From Poecilobothrus nobilitatus (lineage: Eukaryota > Arthropoda > Insecta > Diptera > Dolichopodidae), in NCBI GenBank assembly GCA_947095535.1, contig OX352774.1:39510496-39574495 (forward strand): a stretch of 64,000 bases of DNA. Reading direction: 5' to 3'. This document shows positions 36,560 to 48,848 of this stretch, piece by piece. Made by a program: the position numbers and the translations under genes. Below the pieces are notes generated by a model that was given only the letters and a program-made list of their open reading frames with translations, was not told where the DNA came from and ran no database searches. Each line of letters begins with the position of its first letter. Position 1 is the stretch's first letter.

Positions 36560-37372
36560 CAAGTAATGGAAAAAGCCAAGGGTTTTTAAAAAGTACATTT
36601 CCAAAATTAAAAAATATTCTATAATAAACCTAGAATAAAGAGTAGCTATATATTGAAAAAAACTAAATTTGTTTAATTTTTTTTTTGGGTAAGAAAAAAT
36701 TGAGAAAAATCAAATCACACTTTCGTTAATTATAAGGTCACCCTATATAATTAAGAAACATTGCTAACACAAATAAAAGTATAATGTTGTAGCTTTAATT
36801 TTTGTATATTAATTCAAAAGAAATTAATTAAAACTAATTAAAATTTGAGCAGGTGCCCGAGTTACAGGTGTTTCAAAATAGAGAATTTTCAGTTACAGCT
36901 TCCCTTACAGCTTTTAAACGAAACGCACAGAAATAATTTTTGAAATGACTCGTACTTATTTCCAAAGATTGAACTCTCCACCGTTTGAAAGATAGAAGGG
37001 CTCCAAATTTTTGCAAAAATTCAGTTTTACATAACGGTATATTAAAATACCGTATGGCAAAGCCACATATTTATTTTATATATATTTATAAAGTCTATAA
37101 AATCAGCTATCGTTTGGCGTTTTCTGATTAAAAACATGCCTTATAGAACCTGTGTAATAAAAATTTAAAGATAGGGCTTTTTCGAACTTTGCAGGGCTAT
37201 ACCTTCCTCACGAATGGGGCTACAGAAAAAAGTTGTACCACAAAATTTGTTTTTTTTATAAATTTATTTAAAATTTCAAGTTTTGTAAACATCGAGACGG
37301 ACCGACGGACGGACGGACAAAGTAAAACTAATAAGCAAATTTTTTCAAAATTTTTTGAAAATGTGCTAAAAA
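36560..37372. mobile_element. Family B element, near full length, hairpin end right
   Basis: It starts with TAATGGAAAAAGCCAAGGGTTTTTAAAAAGTACATTTCCAAA. It passes through AGGTCACCCTATATAATTAAGAA, GGTGCCCGAGTTACAGGTGTTTCA and TTTACATAACGGTA, and reaches ACCGACGGACGGACGGACAAAGTAAAACTAATAAG. It closes with the hairpin remnant AAATTTTTTGAAAATGTGCT. It is diverged from the 14.5 kb copy. The frame 37189-37422 spans its end and is not a gene. Confidence 0.7.
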
Positions 37373-37379
37373 AGCGAAA

Positions 37380-38095
37380 AGGTATAAAAGAAAAAAAAAC
37401 GGCAAAAGAAAAAAAAAATTAGAATGAATCATTATCCCTCTAATTTCCTCTTGAAATGGAAAAAATCAGTGAACCGTTATCAATATTTTGATTTTGAGGA
37501 AAATAATGATATACAATTTTGCCAATATTACATATATATACGTATTTATGCATATAATTTCTATTTCTATATAAATATATATAATTTATTATGAGTATAT
37601 TAAGATATTCCTTAGAAACAAAAAAAAAACAAATAAAATTTTCTATACATATATAATATATAAGTTAATTTTTTTCAAATTAAAAATAATAATGTAATAT
37701 TAACTTATATTCTAAAGAAAACAAGACTCTAAATATAAAATATTCATGTTTTATTAGAATTTTTATTATAACATGCTTTAAAGTTGTTAAAAATTGCCGT
37801 AGGCAAAGTTATTTAAAATTAAATAATAGACTTTAGAAACACATTAATACTCATTTTTTTGTAAAAAAAATTAGCTATTTATCATACATTTCCTCAATTC
37901 AAATAAATAAGATCTCATTATTATTTTGAAATCAAAAATGAAAAACATTTTAACATCTAATATGCAGAATTATGTAACACTATTTAATTGTCAATAGACT
38001 TAATTACTTTCTATTACTACTTTATTTTGTTTTTAATATTATGTATTATATATTTACTTTACATTTGGTAAAAAGAGCAATATGCTAGTAAAAAA
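37380..38095. other. AT-rich spacer
   Basis: Nothing was recognised between the family B element and the SINE. Confidence 0.5.
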
Positions 38096-38097
38096 CC

Positions 38098-38345
38098 CCT
38101 TTCTCAAATAAAAAAGCTTGCTACCTGTGCAGGATTTGAATCTGTGCTCATTTTTATTTTATTTATTTTTATTTATATTAATATTATATACATAAATGTA
38201 AAGCAATATTATTGAACCACCGGCTACTAAGGCCATTATAGGTTTTTATAGAATCATTAAATTATATACTAATATTATTTATTTTGTTTATATTATATAC
38301 TATATATTTACATTATATTTGATTCTCATTGCCTTATATTCTGTG
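38098..38345 (-). repeat. SINE copy, tRNA-like B box plus shared body
   Basis: On the minus strand a B-box-like AGATTCAAATCCTGCACAGG lies at about 38127-38150. The adjoining plus-strand segment AATATTATTGAACCACCGGCTACTAAGGCCATTATAGGTTTTTAT, then ATTAAATTATATACTAATATTATTTATTTTG, is shared with the cluster at 61.3-62.0 kb. The A box is degraded. Confidence 0.55.
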
Positions 38346-38349
38346 CTTA

Positions 38350-39315
38350 TTCCTCACATTTATCATAAAAACAAGATAAAATTGCATATTTTTGGGCGTG
38401 TTTGTTTTCGTGTTATATCATAAGTCTGCTTTGCATTATTTATAATTTTTATTTAATTTCAAATATTTATCTACACGTTATAATAATATCATATTAAATT
38501 TTTAAAACAAATACCAACAATTCTATGTATATTTTTGTTGAAAGTGGATTTGGGAGAGAATTTCTAGCGAATTTAAAAAGATTATAATATGATTTATAAG
38601 TTCTCATATAATAATAAAATTCTTTTCTATATAATTCTACAGGTTTTTTTTTTTTGGTTTTACAGAATTGTACTTAAAATATTTCTTAGTTTTAAATATA
38701 TTTAACTTTTATACAAAAAAAAAAAAAACTTATTACGCAAATTTGAAAAAAAAATTTTAAATCATATTTAAATCTTTTATGATTTTTCTTGCGAATTGCG
38801 AGGATTAGTTCATCTTGAATTTGTAGATTTTATTTGTATTTAATACCATCACTAAGATTTATAAAAAACTTTTTTTTATGTATTTGAAATGTAAAAATTG
38901 GAGTATAAGATATATTTTAATACGCAAAAAAAAAAAAGAAAAAAATTATTTAAAGTGAAGTGGAATGAGTAACTCAATTAAAGATACTTTAATTTTTATC
39001 CGCATCAAAAGGAATTAAATGAAGGAATTTCACGTGAAACTTTCAAAGACGGCGTTTGGAATTAAATGTAATACAAAATAAAAAATTGAATTTAAAGTGT
39101 GGTTTACTCATCCAATACAATTTATCATTCAAAGATGCTCTGGTTGTTTAAGATTAAAAATAAAGATTAATATTATAATAAATATGGAAGTTTTCGGAAA
39201 TGGGTAAAACGATTGAGAATTCCGACTTATAATTAAAATAAGAGTTTTTTATAACTTTTATAGATTCGAAGGTAAATAGAATTGGTTTAAGCTGCACTAA
39301 AATATCTTATTATTT
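38350..39315. other. AT-rich spacer
   Basis: No gene or repeat boundary was recognised. Confidence 0.5.
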
Positions 39316-39316
39316 T

Positions 39317-40087
39317 TATACCCGTATGAACTATGTTCAAGGGTATAATAAATTTGCTATTACGTTTGTGACACCTTTAAGGAGTCGAGATAGATATAGT
39401 GTCAAAGGTATGGATCGGCTCAGAATCGAATTCTGAGTTGATTAAGCCATGAACGTCTGTCCGTCGGTCCGTCCGTCCGCACGATAACTCAAAAAATAAA
39501 GGAGCTAGGAGGCTGACATTTTTTATACGTCACTTTTACAAAATTCTTAGTTTTGCTATTTAACTCCAGCATTTTCGGCCGCCGGGTTCGAGTAGCTGCC
39601 ATACAACTTCTTTCTTTTAATGGAAATAACCCAGTGTCTATTCAATCTAGGTATCTGAAATTTTGCAAATGATGATCCAGTTTTATGGCAACAACTTCTG
39701 TAAAATTTGGTTGTGATGATATGACAAGTTCGGATAGTTGCAATACAACTTCTCTTTTTAAATGAAAATAACTCAGTGTCTATTGAAGCTAACTATCTGA
39801 AATTTAGTGAAAAAGTGTTGAGTTGCACACCAAAAACTTTGGTAAAATTTGATTGGTCTAAAGCAGCCGGTTCAGGCTTCTTGCATTTCTTGGAACTTAA
39901 TGAAGCTAGGCGTAATAGATTCGGGTAGCTGTCATACAACTCCACAATTTACATAAATATATCTCTGTAGTTCAGTACTAAAACATCTGAATGTTTTTAA
40001 AAGATGATCAAGTTTTATAATAGGATATATTACGTTCATACGGGTATCCCAGAGTTGACACAGTCTACTCTACTGCACTCTTCCTCG
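39317..40087. mobile_element. Family A element, full length, hairpin end left
   Basis: This compact copy shows the family plan. A terminal hairpin (TATACCCGTATGAACTATG..CAAGGGTATA) is followed by TTTGCTATTACGTTTGTGACACCTTTAAGGAGTCGAG and AAGGTATGGATCGGCTCAGAATCGAATTCTGAG. A GTCCGTCCGTCCGCACGATAACTC run comes next, then the body phrases GGTTCGAGTAGCTGCCATACAAC and TTGCAAATGATGATCCAGTTTTATGGCAACAACTTCTG. The far terminus is ACGTTCATACGGGTATCCCAGAGTTGACACAG...CTTCCTCG. It serves as the local reference for the other A copies. It has no coding capacity. Confidence 0.8.
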
Positions 40088-40569
40088 TTGTAATATAATT
40101 TTAATTAATATTTAAAACTGGCAATTATGTATTAAATTTTTTTTTTTGACAAAAATAATATTTTTAAACATTTTTAAAACAAAATTAAATTAAAAGAAAA
40201 TTGTATAAATGCAGTTTTTTTTTTATGTAAGAATTTATCCATCGTTCAACCTTTATTCCAAATAAAATTCAATCTTTAATTTAAATATTTAGATGCTTTT
40301 ACGACCCTGTAATATAAAAATTTCTTTTTAATTGATTTTTAATTTAAATATGGTGGTTTGAATTTAAAATTTTGAATTTATTTATAAAAATTATCTGTTT
40401 CAGTCTTTTTAGAAACTCAATTATTAGTACCTACTTCATTTTCATAGGAAAACTTTGTTTAGCTAATAGCATTTCATAGTAGTTTTATTAAAAACTAATT
40501 TCCCCTTTAATCTGAGGTCAAATAAACTTAACTAAAGAGAATTAAAATTTTAAACATGAATTATATTAA

Positions 40570-41152
40570 TTATATCTGTACGGTGATAGTTCTAAGTGTA
40601 TACAAAATTTGGCATTATGTTTGTGACACTGTAAAACAGGCGAGGTACATATGGAAAAGGATATATATTCTTGCAGAGGGTGACTTTTAAGACAATTTAA
40701 GTATGAGTGTAAAGCCTTTCATCCACACGATAGTTAAAAAAAATTATGGAGTTAGGATTTTAAAAATTTTGACCATTTCATTTTTATGCGAAAATTTTGC
40801 TATTGAAATTGAACAAATTTGATCAACCGGTTCAAACAGCTATTTATATACAACTTCTTTTTTAGATGAATGTATCTATTTAATTTAACTGTGTATCTGA
40901 AATTTTGTCAAACGACTTTTGTCAAACGATTTTATACAACGATTTCTTCAAAATTTGGTTTATCCATTGCAACAGGTTCAGATATGAGTTGTCATAAAAC
41001 TGTACAATTTATTTCTTATGATATCTTAGTATTCACTTAAGCTACACATGAATGTTACAAGATATGATTAAATTTTATTAAATTAACATTATATATTATT
41101 TTCGTGCGGGTATCTTTTAGTTCAAATATTCAACTATACACTTTTCCTTTTT
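40570..41152. mobile_element. Family A element, old diverged copy, hairpin end left
   Basis: Weakened family signatures run in order: CTGTACGG..TTCTAAGTGTAT (decayed hairpin), TTGGCATTATGTTTGTGACACTGTAAAACAGGCGAGG, a degenerate microsatellite (TCATCCACACGATAG), CTGAAATTTTGTCAAACGA, TTCGTGCGGGTATCTTTTAGTTC and CACTTTTCC. It is much more diverged than the neighbouring copy at 39.3 kb. Confidence 0.55.
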
Positions 41153-41154
41153 TT

Positions 41155-42855
41155 ACATAACATAATTTCTAGTAAATGAATACTTTAACAATTTATATAT
41201 TTTTATATTATACATAAGATATGATTTAAGTACTAATGATTTTGTAAACTCTAATGAATTTATATTTTATTATAATTTTTGGATTATGCAAAAACCAATG
41301 GTAGATGAATAGAATCATAATAAAATAAATGAAACTTTTCCCGAAAGGTATAATTTTTACTTGAAAACTGTTAATGAAAAAGGGGGAGAAAAATTGCATT
41401 TATTGAATGTTTTATAATTTCCGGGAAAATTTTTTATATTTTATAAAAGTTATTACATGCTTGTAAACTTAAATATAGTTATAAAAGGTAATAATTGAAA
41501 TTTCTTTCAAGACTTATTGACATGCTTTTCCTTTTTTAAATGTTTAGAAAATATAAAAAAAATTCAAATAACCTTATTAAGAATTATAAAAAAATATTAA
41601 TGCATTTCATTAAAGATCCTTTTATAACAATTTTATGAAAATTTGTTTAAGAAGGATATTACAGGAATAAAAAAAAATATAATCTATAATTTCAATTTGC
41701 AAGTAATTTAAAATAAATGTTGAAATTATTTAAATTTTATTAAAATATTTACTTTTAGTTTTTAAGCATCATTTTAAAAAAGTTTAAAGGATGATAAAGT
41801 CAATGTGTTGGAATGTTTTTTTCAAATAAAAAAAAAAATTAATTAAAATGATTTTTGTTCAAAGTAAAAAATTTTTGAATTTAAAATATAAAAGTTTAAC
41901 ATTTTTTTTTTATTTAAATTTAATTTGTGGTAAAAATTGATAATTTCAGATTAAATTGACTAAATAGTGAAAATAATTATTAGATAAAAATTTTTAGAAT
42001 ATTTAAAATAATTTTATAGAAGAAAAATGAACTCTCTAATTGAATTAAATGGTTTTAGAAATTATTAAAGGACATTTGACTATTTGTTGAAATATTTTTA
42101 TTAATTTTATTTTAATTAATTTTGGTTTATATTTTAATTTTGTTTAACTTTTTTGCGTTACATTGGAAATAATTAGAAAAAAGTGATAAATAGAACTACG
42201 TACTGTAATTTCTGTAGTTATAATACAAGTATAAATACAAAAATTTGACAATATTAAATCACTATGGTAAATTTATTTATCTTTTAATTTGTTAATATGT
42301 ATTAAAAAGTAAAAACTTATAATGAATAAATTTAAATTTTATCTTCTATTCAATTTATAATACAAAAACTTAACTTTTTTGGTTGTCGCCTAAATGTATG
42401 CAATGTATGCTAATGAGTTTTTCTATTATTTTGCACTATTGTCATGAGCTTTATAGCTCTGAAAACTTTATCTTTTTTAACAAAAATCGTTTTATTCAAT
42501 ACCATAATCCAGCTTCCTCTGTTATAGGACTATTATAGACGAGCTACATCATACATGCAATGTTAGAGAATATAATCAAGGCAATATAAACGGAGCAAAT
42601 CTTTAGTAATATGTACAAACATTATGCTTCAAGTTAAGTAACCAATGCATAAAATATAAAATTGTAAATATACATTATTATTAATTATAAGTGCCATATA
42701 AGAAAATCAATATGCAAAATTAACATAAAAATTATCACTCTAGTATAAAGTTAATCCGATAACCAATAAATCATGTTTTTGTAAACTTTTGCTATGATAA
42801 GTTACTATAAGATTGTTAATATTATAAAGCTTATTAAAAAAAAAAAAAAATAAAA
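41155..42855. other. AT-rich spacer
   Basis: No gene, RNA or element was recognised. A patch near 42370-42560 is slightly less AT-rich. Confidence 0.5.
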
Positions 42856-42861
42856 TGCTTC

Positions 42862-42930
42862 CTTTGCTCTTTGAAAGCCGCGGTAGCCGAGTTGCTAACC
42901 ATTATGGCGTATTGGCATTGGTAGCAAGTT
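42862..42930 (+). repeat. tRNA-like fragment (A box only)
   Basis: AAAGCCGCGGTAGCCGAGTTGCTAACCATTATGGCGTATTGGCATTGG has a clear A-box-like TAGCCGAGTTG and a D-arm-like region, while the B-box position (GTAGCAAGTTTTTT) is degenerate. It is a truncated tRNA-derived SINE head or tRNA pseudogene. The frame across it is not a gene. Confidence 0.4.
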
Positions 42931-42934
42931 TTTT

Positions 42935-45210
42935 AATGGGAAGGAAAATTACTGAAAAAATTATTTTTCTTAACAAACGCCTCTTCACGATCACGAAATA
43001 TAGTATTATATATATACATTATATCATATACTATCTACAAACTAAATAAATATAATAAATATTATTAATTAAAAAAAAATAAATAAAATAAATTTATTTA
43101 ATACAAGAAAATGTGCTGATAAATTATAGACACCTGAACTTACCAAATACTTTGACTTTTCCGATAAGTAAGTAGGTATTATATATCAGATAACAAAATA
43201 GAATGTAAATTTTTTCAAAAACCATCAATATTAAAAAAAAAAAAATAAAAACATAGATACCAAATGTAATTTTGTACTTTTCCATATTTATCATTTCCAT
43301 TTCCTCCCATTTAATTCTCCAATAAGTTTTACAGCAAAATATTTTAACTTTAGGTCAAAAATTTTCTTACACAAAATTTTCGTCGAGTTGACAAATATGT
43401 TTATTAAGATAAACCAGAACAAAAAACAAAAATACAAACAAATATAAAAACAAATTGGAAAATGAAAATGATAGAAAAATACAAAAACAAAAGATGAAAA
43501 AAAAAAAAAAAACTACAAGAAAAAAATCGATCTTGTTACCCCTGTGAAAAACCAATTTCTCAAAATGTTTCCTTTTATAATAATCCTTAAGGTAAAAGTT
43601 TCTTCACTATAATTTGTACTTCACAAAATAAATAACATTTTTATTCTAAGGCAAACTCTTAATGATAATATAAAAATGTAAAAATGAGAAACAGAATTAC
43701 AGATATACATACGTATATATAGGTAAAGAGTGAAAATAAAATAAAAAGGGAAAAAGAACAATTTTTTATTATAATGTTTTGGACTTTTATCATCATGTTC
43801 AAAATAAACTATCACTATCATCATCAAAATCAACAACACACAACATACCACCTACCTTCATCACTTCTAACATCAATTTCATCACTATTACAACCTAACA
43901 CAAAGAATAAAAATTTGAAAGCTTAAAAGAAAATAAGAAAAATGGATGGCATCCTTCCAAAAAAGATAAATGTTATTTTCCTTTTAACGGATTCTCGTGC
44001 CACATATTTTTTTAATTTTTTTTTTTTTATTTATTTTTTTTTTCTGTTATTCAGAATTATTTTATAGTTGAATTTAAATCAAAATAGAAATTTTCAGTTT
44101 GATAGTGTTGGTCGATTTGAGTGTCAAATGAGTGTATAAATAGTATGGTAAATAAACGATGTAAACAAAGTTGTCGAAATTTGTTACCTCAAACTTAACT
44201 TTTTCGTTTCAATAATTTCAATATAATATCATGTAACAGGAGGATGACTCTACTGAAAAGTCGAGCCATAATATAATAATATTTCCTTAGATGGTCTTTT
44301 ATCTAAGACGGCTGCTTCAAACTTATTTTTGAAACTATAAAAAAAAACTTGTAAATAAAATCCCCCCGTTAGAACTTTTCAATCTTAATTTGAAATTTTT
44401 CAAAATTTCTTGATAATTTAATAGTTCTTAGGTTCATGTTAACTGCCTGAATCATTTCTTCCTTTAAATTCTTTTTTTAAAGTTAAAAATTTTTATATTA
44501 TGCTTTTATACCCCAAAAATTATATAACAGTTCATCACAAATCACAATAATATTTGAAGAAATTTCATACATGTAAATGAAAAGTGCTGTTCTCGAATCT
44601 AAGTTCTAACGTTTTTTTTTTTTAATTTTATTTCAATTGTCTTTTAAGGAGTATATATATACATTACTTTAAATAACGCCCATAAAAATGAGACTTAAGT
44701 CCTGTCTTTTTATTATTATACATATAAATTAAATCAAAAGCCTTTTAAAAAAAAAACAACAAAAAACAAAAAACCGATCGGTTTACCTTGACTTAATTTT
44801 TTTTGCAAAATTTACAATTTTTTTATTTTTTTTTTATTTTTTTTTTTTAACCTCAAAAAGTTAGTAGTATATACAGCCAATTAAGTAAAAAGAAAGAAGA
44901 TCAGAAGCGTGCTAAAAGAAAAAAAAAAAAAACTTTCAGATGATTGTAAAGAAACTTTCAAGGTAAAGAAGAAAATAATAAGAAATTATTATTAAATTTT
45001 TCGAAATTATATATGAAGGTATAGACATTAAATTAAATTTTTAAGTATATGAAAAAATTCGATAAAAAAAGTTAAATTAAAGAACTAAAAAAAGGTTTCC
45101 TTTTTTTTTTTTTATAAATTTTAAGATATTTAAAAATTTAAGAAAGATCATAGTGGATAGATCATAGATCATAGGATAGAATAAAAATTAATTAGTAAGT
45201 GTTTTTCTGA
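42935..45210. other. AT-rich stretch with a G-poor A/C-rich strand
   Basis: No gene was recognised. From about 43370 to 43920 the plus strand is strikingly poor in G and rich in A and C, with CAT/CAA words (for example ACTATCATCATCAAAATCAACAACACACAACATACC), in part microsatellite-like. Minus-strand frames here are F/V/L-rich artefacts of this bias. Confidence 0.5.
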
Positions 45211-45216
45211 TCCTTT

Positions 45217-45885
45217 TTAGCACATTTCCAAAAAAATTTTGAAAAAATGTGCTTATTAGTTTCACTCTGTTCGTCCGTCCGTCTGTTTACAAAACTTCTA
45301 CACCGTTAAAGATAGAGAAAAAAAATTTTAACCATAGGTAGGTCTCATAAAAAAAATAATTTTGTGGAACAACTTTTTCATGTAGCCCCCCTCCATTACG
45401 GAGCTACAGCCCCACAAACTTTGAAAAAGCCCTATATTTAAATGCATATATCTTATGTTCTGCTTAAGATTTTTTCAATCTGAAAACGTCATTCGACAGG
45501 TATTTCTTTTATCTTTGTAAATTAATATCAAAATTATACAATTTTTTTAAATTTAGTATTTAAATTTACCGTTATGTGAAAACCAAATTTTGCATGATTT
45601 TTCTACTTTCATAACTCCGGCACCTGTACAAATTTTTCTTCGGCAAGACATGAAAATTAAAGGTTCAATAATATATTTTTACGTGTGTTAACGGCTTTTC
45701 TTAGTTATATAGGATTCCGGACTTACGGCCCCTCAAAATTTCAAAAATGTCCTATTTTCACATTTTTTCTTATTACATAAAATTTTCAAATTTTTGTGTA
45801 AGTCACACTTCTAAACAGTTTGTATTGAGTTTTGCAAATGTGCGCTTTTAAAAACCGTTGGTTTACATTCTACCTTGTTTAATAA
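45217..45885. mobile_element. Family B element, full length, hairpin end left
   Basis: The hairpin AGCACATTTCCAAAAAAATTTTGAAAAAATGTGCT at 45219-45253 leads into TATTAGTTTCACTCTGTTCGTCCGTCCGTCTG, then the family body. The far terminus is GGTTTACATTCTACCTTGTTTAATAAG. It is the plus-strand counterpart of the copy at 14531-15297. The last ~20 bp, from 45864, also start the 4,232-bp duplicated unit, so the duplication breakpoint lies inside this element. Confidence 0.8.
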
Positions 45886-46080
45886 GTAAAATGTCTTCGT
45901 TTTTGTATTTAAAAAAAAAAAAACCTTTGTTTGTTAATTTAGAAGTCAAGTTTGTTATCTTGTGATGACAAAGTCCCGAACTTACATCATAATTTTCTGA
46001 CTGTTTTTAGCTATTTATTTATTCATTACCAATTTTTCTTTGTCGATTTCAGTGTAATCGATTCTCTGACTAATTTGACT

Positions 46081-46127
46081 GAATGCATAAAACTTAGCTT
46101 AAACTCAAATTTCATTTTTGAAAAAAA
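46081..46127. mobile_element. Left half of split MITE, copy 1
   Basis: GAATGCATAAAACTTAGCTTAAACTCAAATTTCATTTTTGAAA matches the left arm of the MITE at 2003. It is followed immediately by the terminus of the inserted family A element; the right half resumes at 48196. Confidence 0.65.
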
Positions 46128-48195
46128 CGAGGAAGAGTGCAGTAGAGTAGACTGTGTCAACTCTGGGATACCCGTATGAACGTAATATATCCTATTATAA
46201 AACTTGATCATCTTTTAAAAACATTCAGATGTTTTAGTACCGAACTACAGAGATATATTTATGTAAATTGTGGAGTTGTATGACAGCTACCCGAATCTAT
46301 TGCACCTAGCTTCATTAAGTTCCAAGAAATGCAAGAAGCCTAAACCGGCTGCAATAGATCAATCAAATTTTACAAAAGTTTTTGGCATGCAACTCGACAC
46401 TTTTTCACTAAATTTCAGATAGCTAGATTCAATAGACACTGAGTTATTTTCATTTAAAAAGAGAAGTTGTATGGCAACTACTCGAACCCGGCGGCCGAAA
46501 ATGCTGGAGTTAAATAGCAAAACTAACAATTTTGCAAAAGTGACGTAAAAAAAAAATCAGCCTCTTAGCTCCTTTATTTTTTGAGTTATCGTGCGGACGG
46601 ACACTGAGTTATTTTCATTTAAAAAGAGAAGTTGTACGGCAGCTACTCGAACCCGTCGCACCACCGCAACCAAATTTTGCAGAAGCTGTTGTCATAAAAC
46701 TTGATCATCATTTGCAAAATTTCAGATACCTAGATTGGATAGACACTGGGTTATTTCAATTTAAAGAAAGAAGTTGTATGGCAGCTACTAGAACCCGGCG
46801 GCCAAAAATGCTGGAGTTAAATAGCAAAACTAACAATTTTGCAAAAGTGACGTATACAAAATGTCAGCCTTCTAGCTCCTTTATTTTTTGAGTTATCGTG
46901 CGGACGGACACTGAGTTATTTTCATTTAAAAAGAGAAGTTGTATGGCAGCTACCCGAACCCGTCGCACCAACACAACCAAATTTTGCAGAAGTTGTTGCC
47001 ATAAAACTTGATCATCATTCGCAAAATTGCAGATACCTAGATTGAACAGACACTGGGTTATTTCCATTTAAAGAAAGACGTTGTATGGCAGCTACTCGTA
47101 CCCGGGGGCCGAAAATGCTGGAGTTAAATAGAAAAACTAACAATTTTACATAAGTAACGTAAAAAAATTTTCAGCCTCCTAGCTCCTCTATTTTTTGAGT
47201 TATCGTGCGGACGGACACTGAGTTCTTTTCATTTAAAAAGAGATTTTGTATGGCAGCTACCCGAACCCGTCGCACCAGCACAACCAAATTTTGCAGAAGT
47301 TGTTGCCATAAAACTTGATCATCATTTGCAAGATTTCAGACGTCTAGCTTTATTAACTTCCAAGAGGTGCAAGAATCCTGAACCGGCTGCTCTAGGCCAA
47401 CCAAATTTTACAAAAGTTGTTGGCATATAACTCGACACCTCTTTACTAAATTTCAGATTCCTAGCTTCAATAAACACTGAGTTATTCTCATTTAGCCGGA
47501 TAAGTTGTATGGGAGCTACCCGAACCCGTCGCACCACCACAACCAAATTTTGCAAAAGTTGTTGCCATAAAACTTGATCACCATTTGCAAGATTTCAGAT
47601 GCCTAGCTTTATTAACTTCCAAGAGGTGCAAGAAGCCTGAACCGGACGCTCTAGACCAACAAAATTTTACAAAAGTTGTTGGCATGTAACTCGACACCTC
47701 TTTACTAAATTTCAGATTCCTAGCTTAAATAAACACTGAGTTATTCTCATTTAAACGGAAAAGTTGTATGGCAGCTACCCGAACCCGTCGCACCAACATA
47801 ACCAAATTTTACAGAAGTTGTTGCCATAAAACTTGATCATCATTTGCAAAACTTCAAAACCCTAGCTTGAATAGATACTGAGTTATTTCTATATAAAGAA
47901 AGAAGTTGTATGGCAGCTACTCGAACCCGCCGACCGAAAATGTTGGATTTAAATAGCAAAACCAACAATTTTGCAAAAGTGACGTAAAAAAAATTTCAGC
48001 CTCCTAGCTCCTTTATTTTTTGAGTTATCGTGCGGACGGACGGACCGACGGACAGACGTTCATGGCTTAATCGACTCAGAATTCGATTCTGAGCCGATCC
48101 ATACCTTTGACACTATATCTAGCTCGACTCCTTAAAGGTGTCACAAACGTAATAGCAAATTTATTATACCCTTGAACATAGTTCATACGGGTATA
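46128..48195. mobile_element. Expanded family A element, hairpin end right, copy 1
   Basis: The left terminus is CGAGGAAGAGTGCAGTAGAGTAG...CCCGTATGAACGTAATAT and the right terminus the hairpin TATACCCTTGAACATAG..CATACGGGTATA. At 2.07 kb it is almost three times the 0.77 kb copy at 39.3 kb. The extra length is internal tandem repetition. A ~307-bp unit begins at GAGTTATCGTGCGGACGGACA (46583, 46890, 47197), and a ~259-bp unit with TATTAACTTCCAAGAGGTGCAAGAA recurs (47351, 47610). A full GACGGACGGACCGACGGACAGACG microsatellite sits only in the last block, near 48033. Short frames on both strands inside it are repeat translations. Confidence 0.85.
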
Positions 48196-48271
48196 AAAAA
48201 AATCTACACCTGAACTCATAGTTTTTGTTTTAAAATTTGAGATTTATGTTCTAGTTCAGTTTTATGTATTC
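48196..48271. mobile_element. Right half of split MITE, copy 1
   Basis: AAAATCTACACCTGAACTCATAGTTTTTGTTTTAAAATTTGAGATTTATGTTCTAGTTCAGTTTTATGTATTC matches the right part of the MITE at 2003-2121 (AATCTACACTTGAACTCGTAGTTTTTG...TTTTATGCATTC). With the left half at 46081 it reconstitutes an interrupted MITE. Confidence 0.65.
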
Positions 48272-48848
48272 GACCAGTTACTTTGCAAGAGCCAGGTCAA
48301 CTAAAGGCCAGGTCAAGAGCCAGTCAACTAAAATATTTTAAATATTTGGCTTATATTCATTTCTTTTTATTACATTACTTATTATCCTCTAATGTTTGTC
48401 GAAAAATGTTGTTTTCATTTTAGTTGTTCTAGTCATTTGTCTTAACTATATCACTTCTTGCTTTGTCGTAATTACTTTATACAGAAATTATAAAGATTTT
48501 GTAGATTTATATTTTATTTTACAAAAATCATGCAGTTATTTCTTTATATGGATATGATATGATAGATTTTTGAAAAAGAAAATAACGAGTTATTCTAAGT
48601 GTTTTAGTCGAAACAAAATTATTATAATAATCCATGCCAGGACGAAAAAAAAAAGGTAATTTAACTTTTGCTTGTACACATTTAAAAAGAAAAGACAAGA
48701 ACAATTTGGATTCTTTTTTTTTTTTTTTACTAAATCCATAAATTTCTTAAAATAATATATTTTCTGTCAATTTTTTGAATTAAAGGATTTCTTTTCGTCT
48801 GTTATTTCTAATAGAAAAATTATTTCTTAGCATCATTTATACTATAGA
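48272..48848. other. Spacer between split MITE and Helitron, copy 1
   Basis: A short direct repeat is present (AGAGCCAGGTCAACTAAAGGCCAGGTCAAGAGCCAGTCAACTAAA, 48288-48331). Otherwise the sequence is AT-rich with no gene. The same sequence recurs 4,232 bp downstream. Confidence 0.6.

Noticed and set aside
43621..43851. Minus-strand frame with hydrophobic residues
   Set aside because: The composition reflects the G-poor strand bias and low complexity; there is no start context or splice support.
45952..46179. 75-codon frame repeated identically at 50184-50411
   Set aside because: It crosses from a spacer through a MITE into a family A terminus, and its repetition is only the 4,232-bp duplication. 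There is no coding signature.
46864..47555. Minus-strand frames (67 and 77 codons) with similar peptides, repeated at 51096-51787
   Set aside because: They are translations of the tandem blocks of the family A element; similar peptides come from DNA repeats, not selection.
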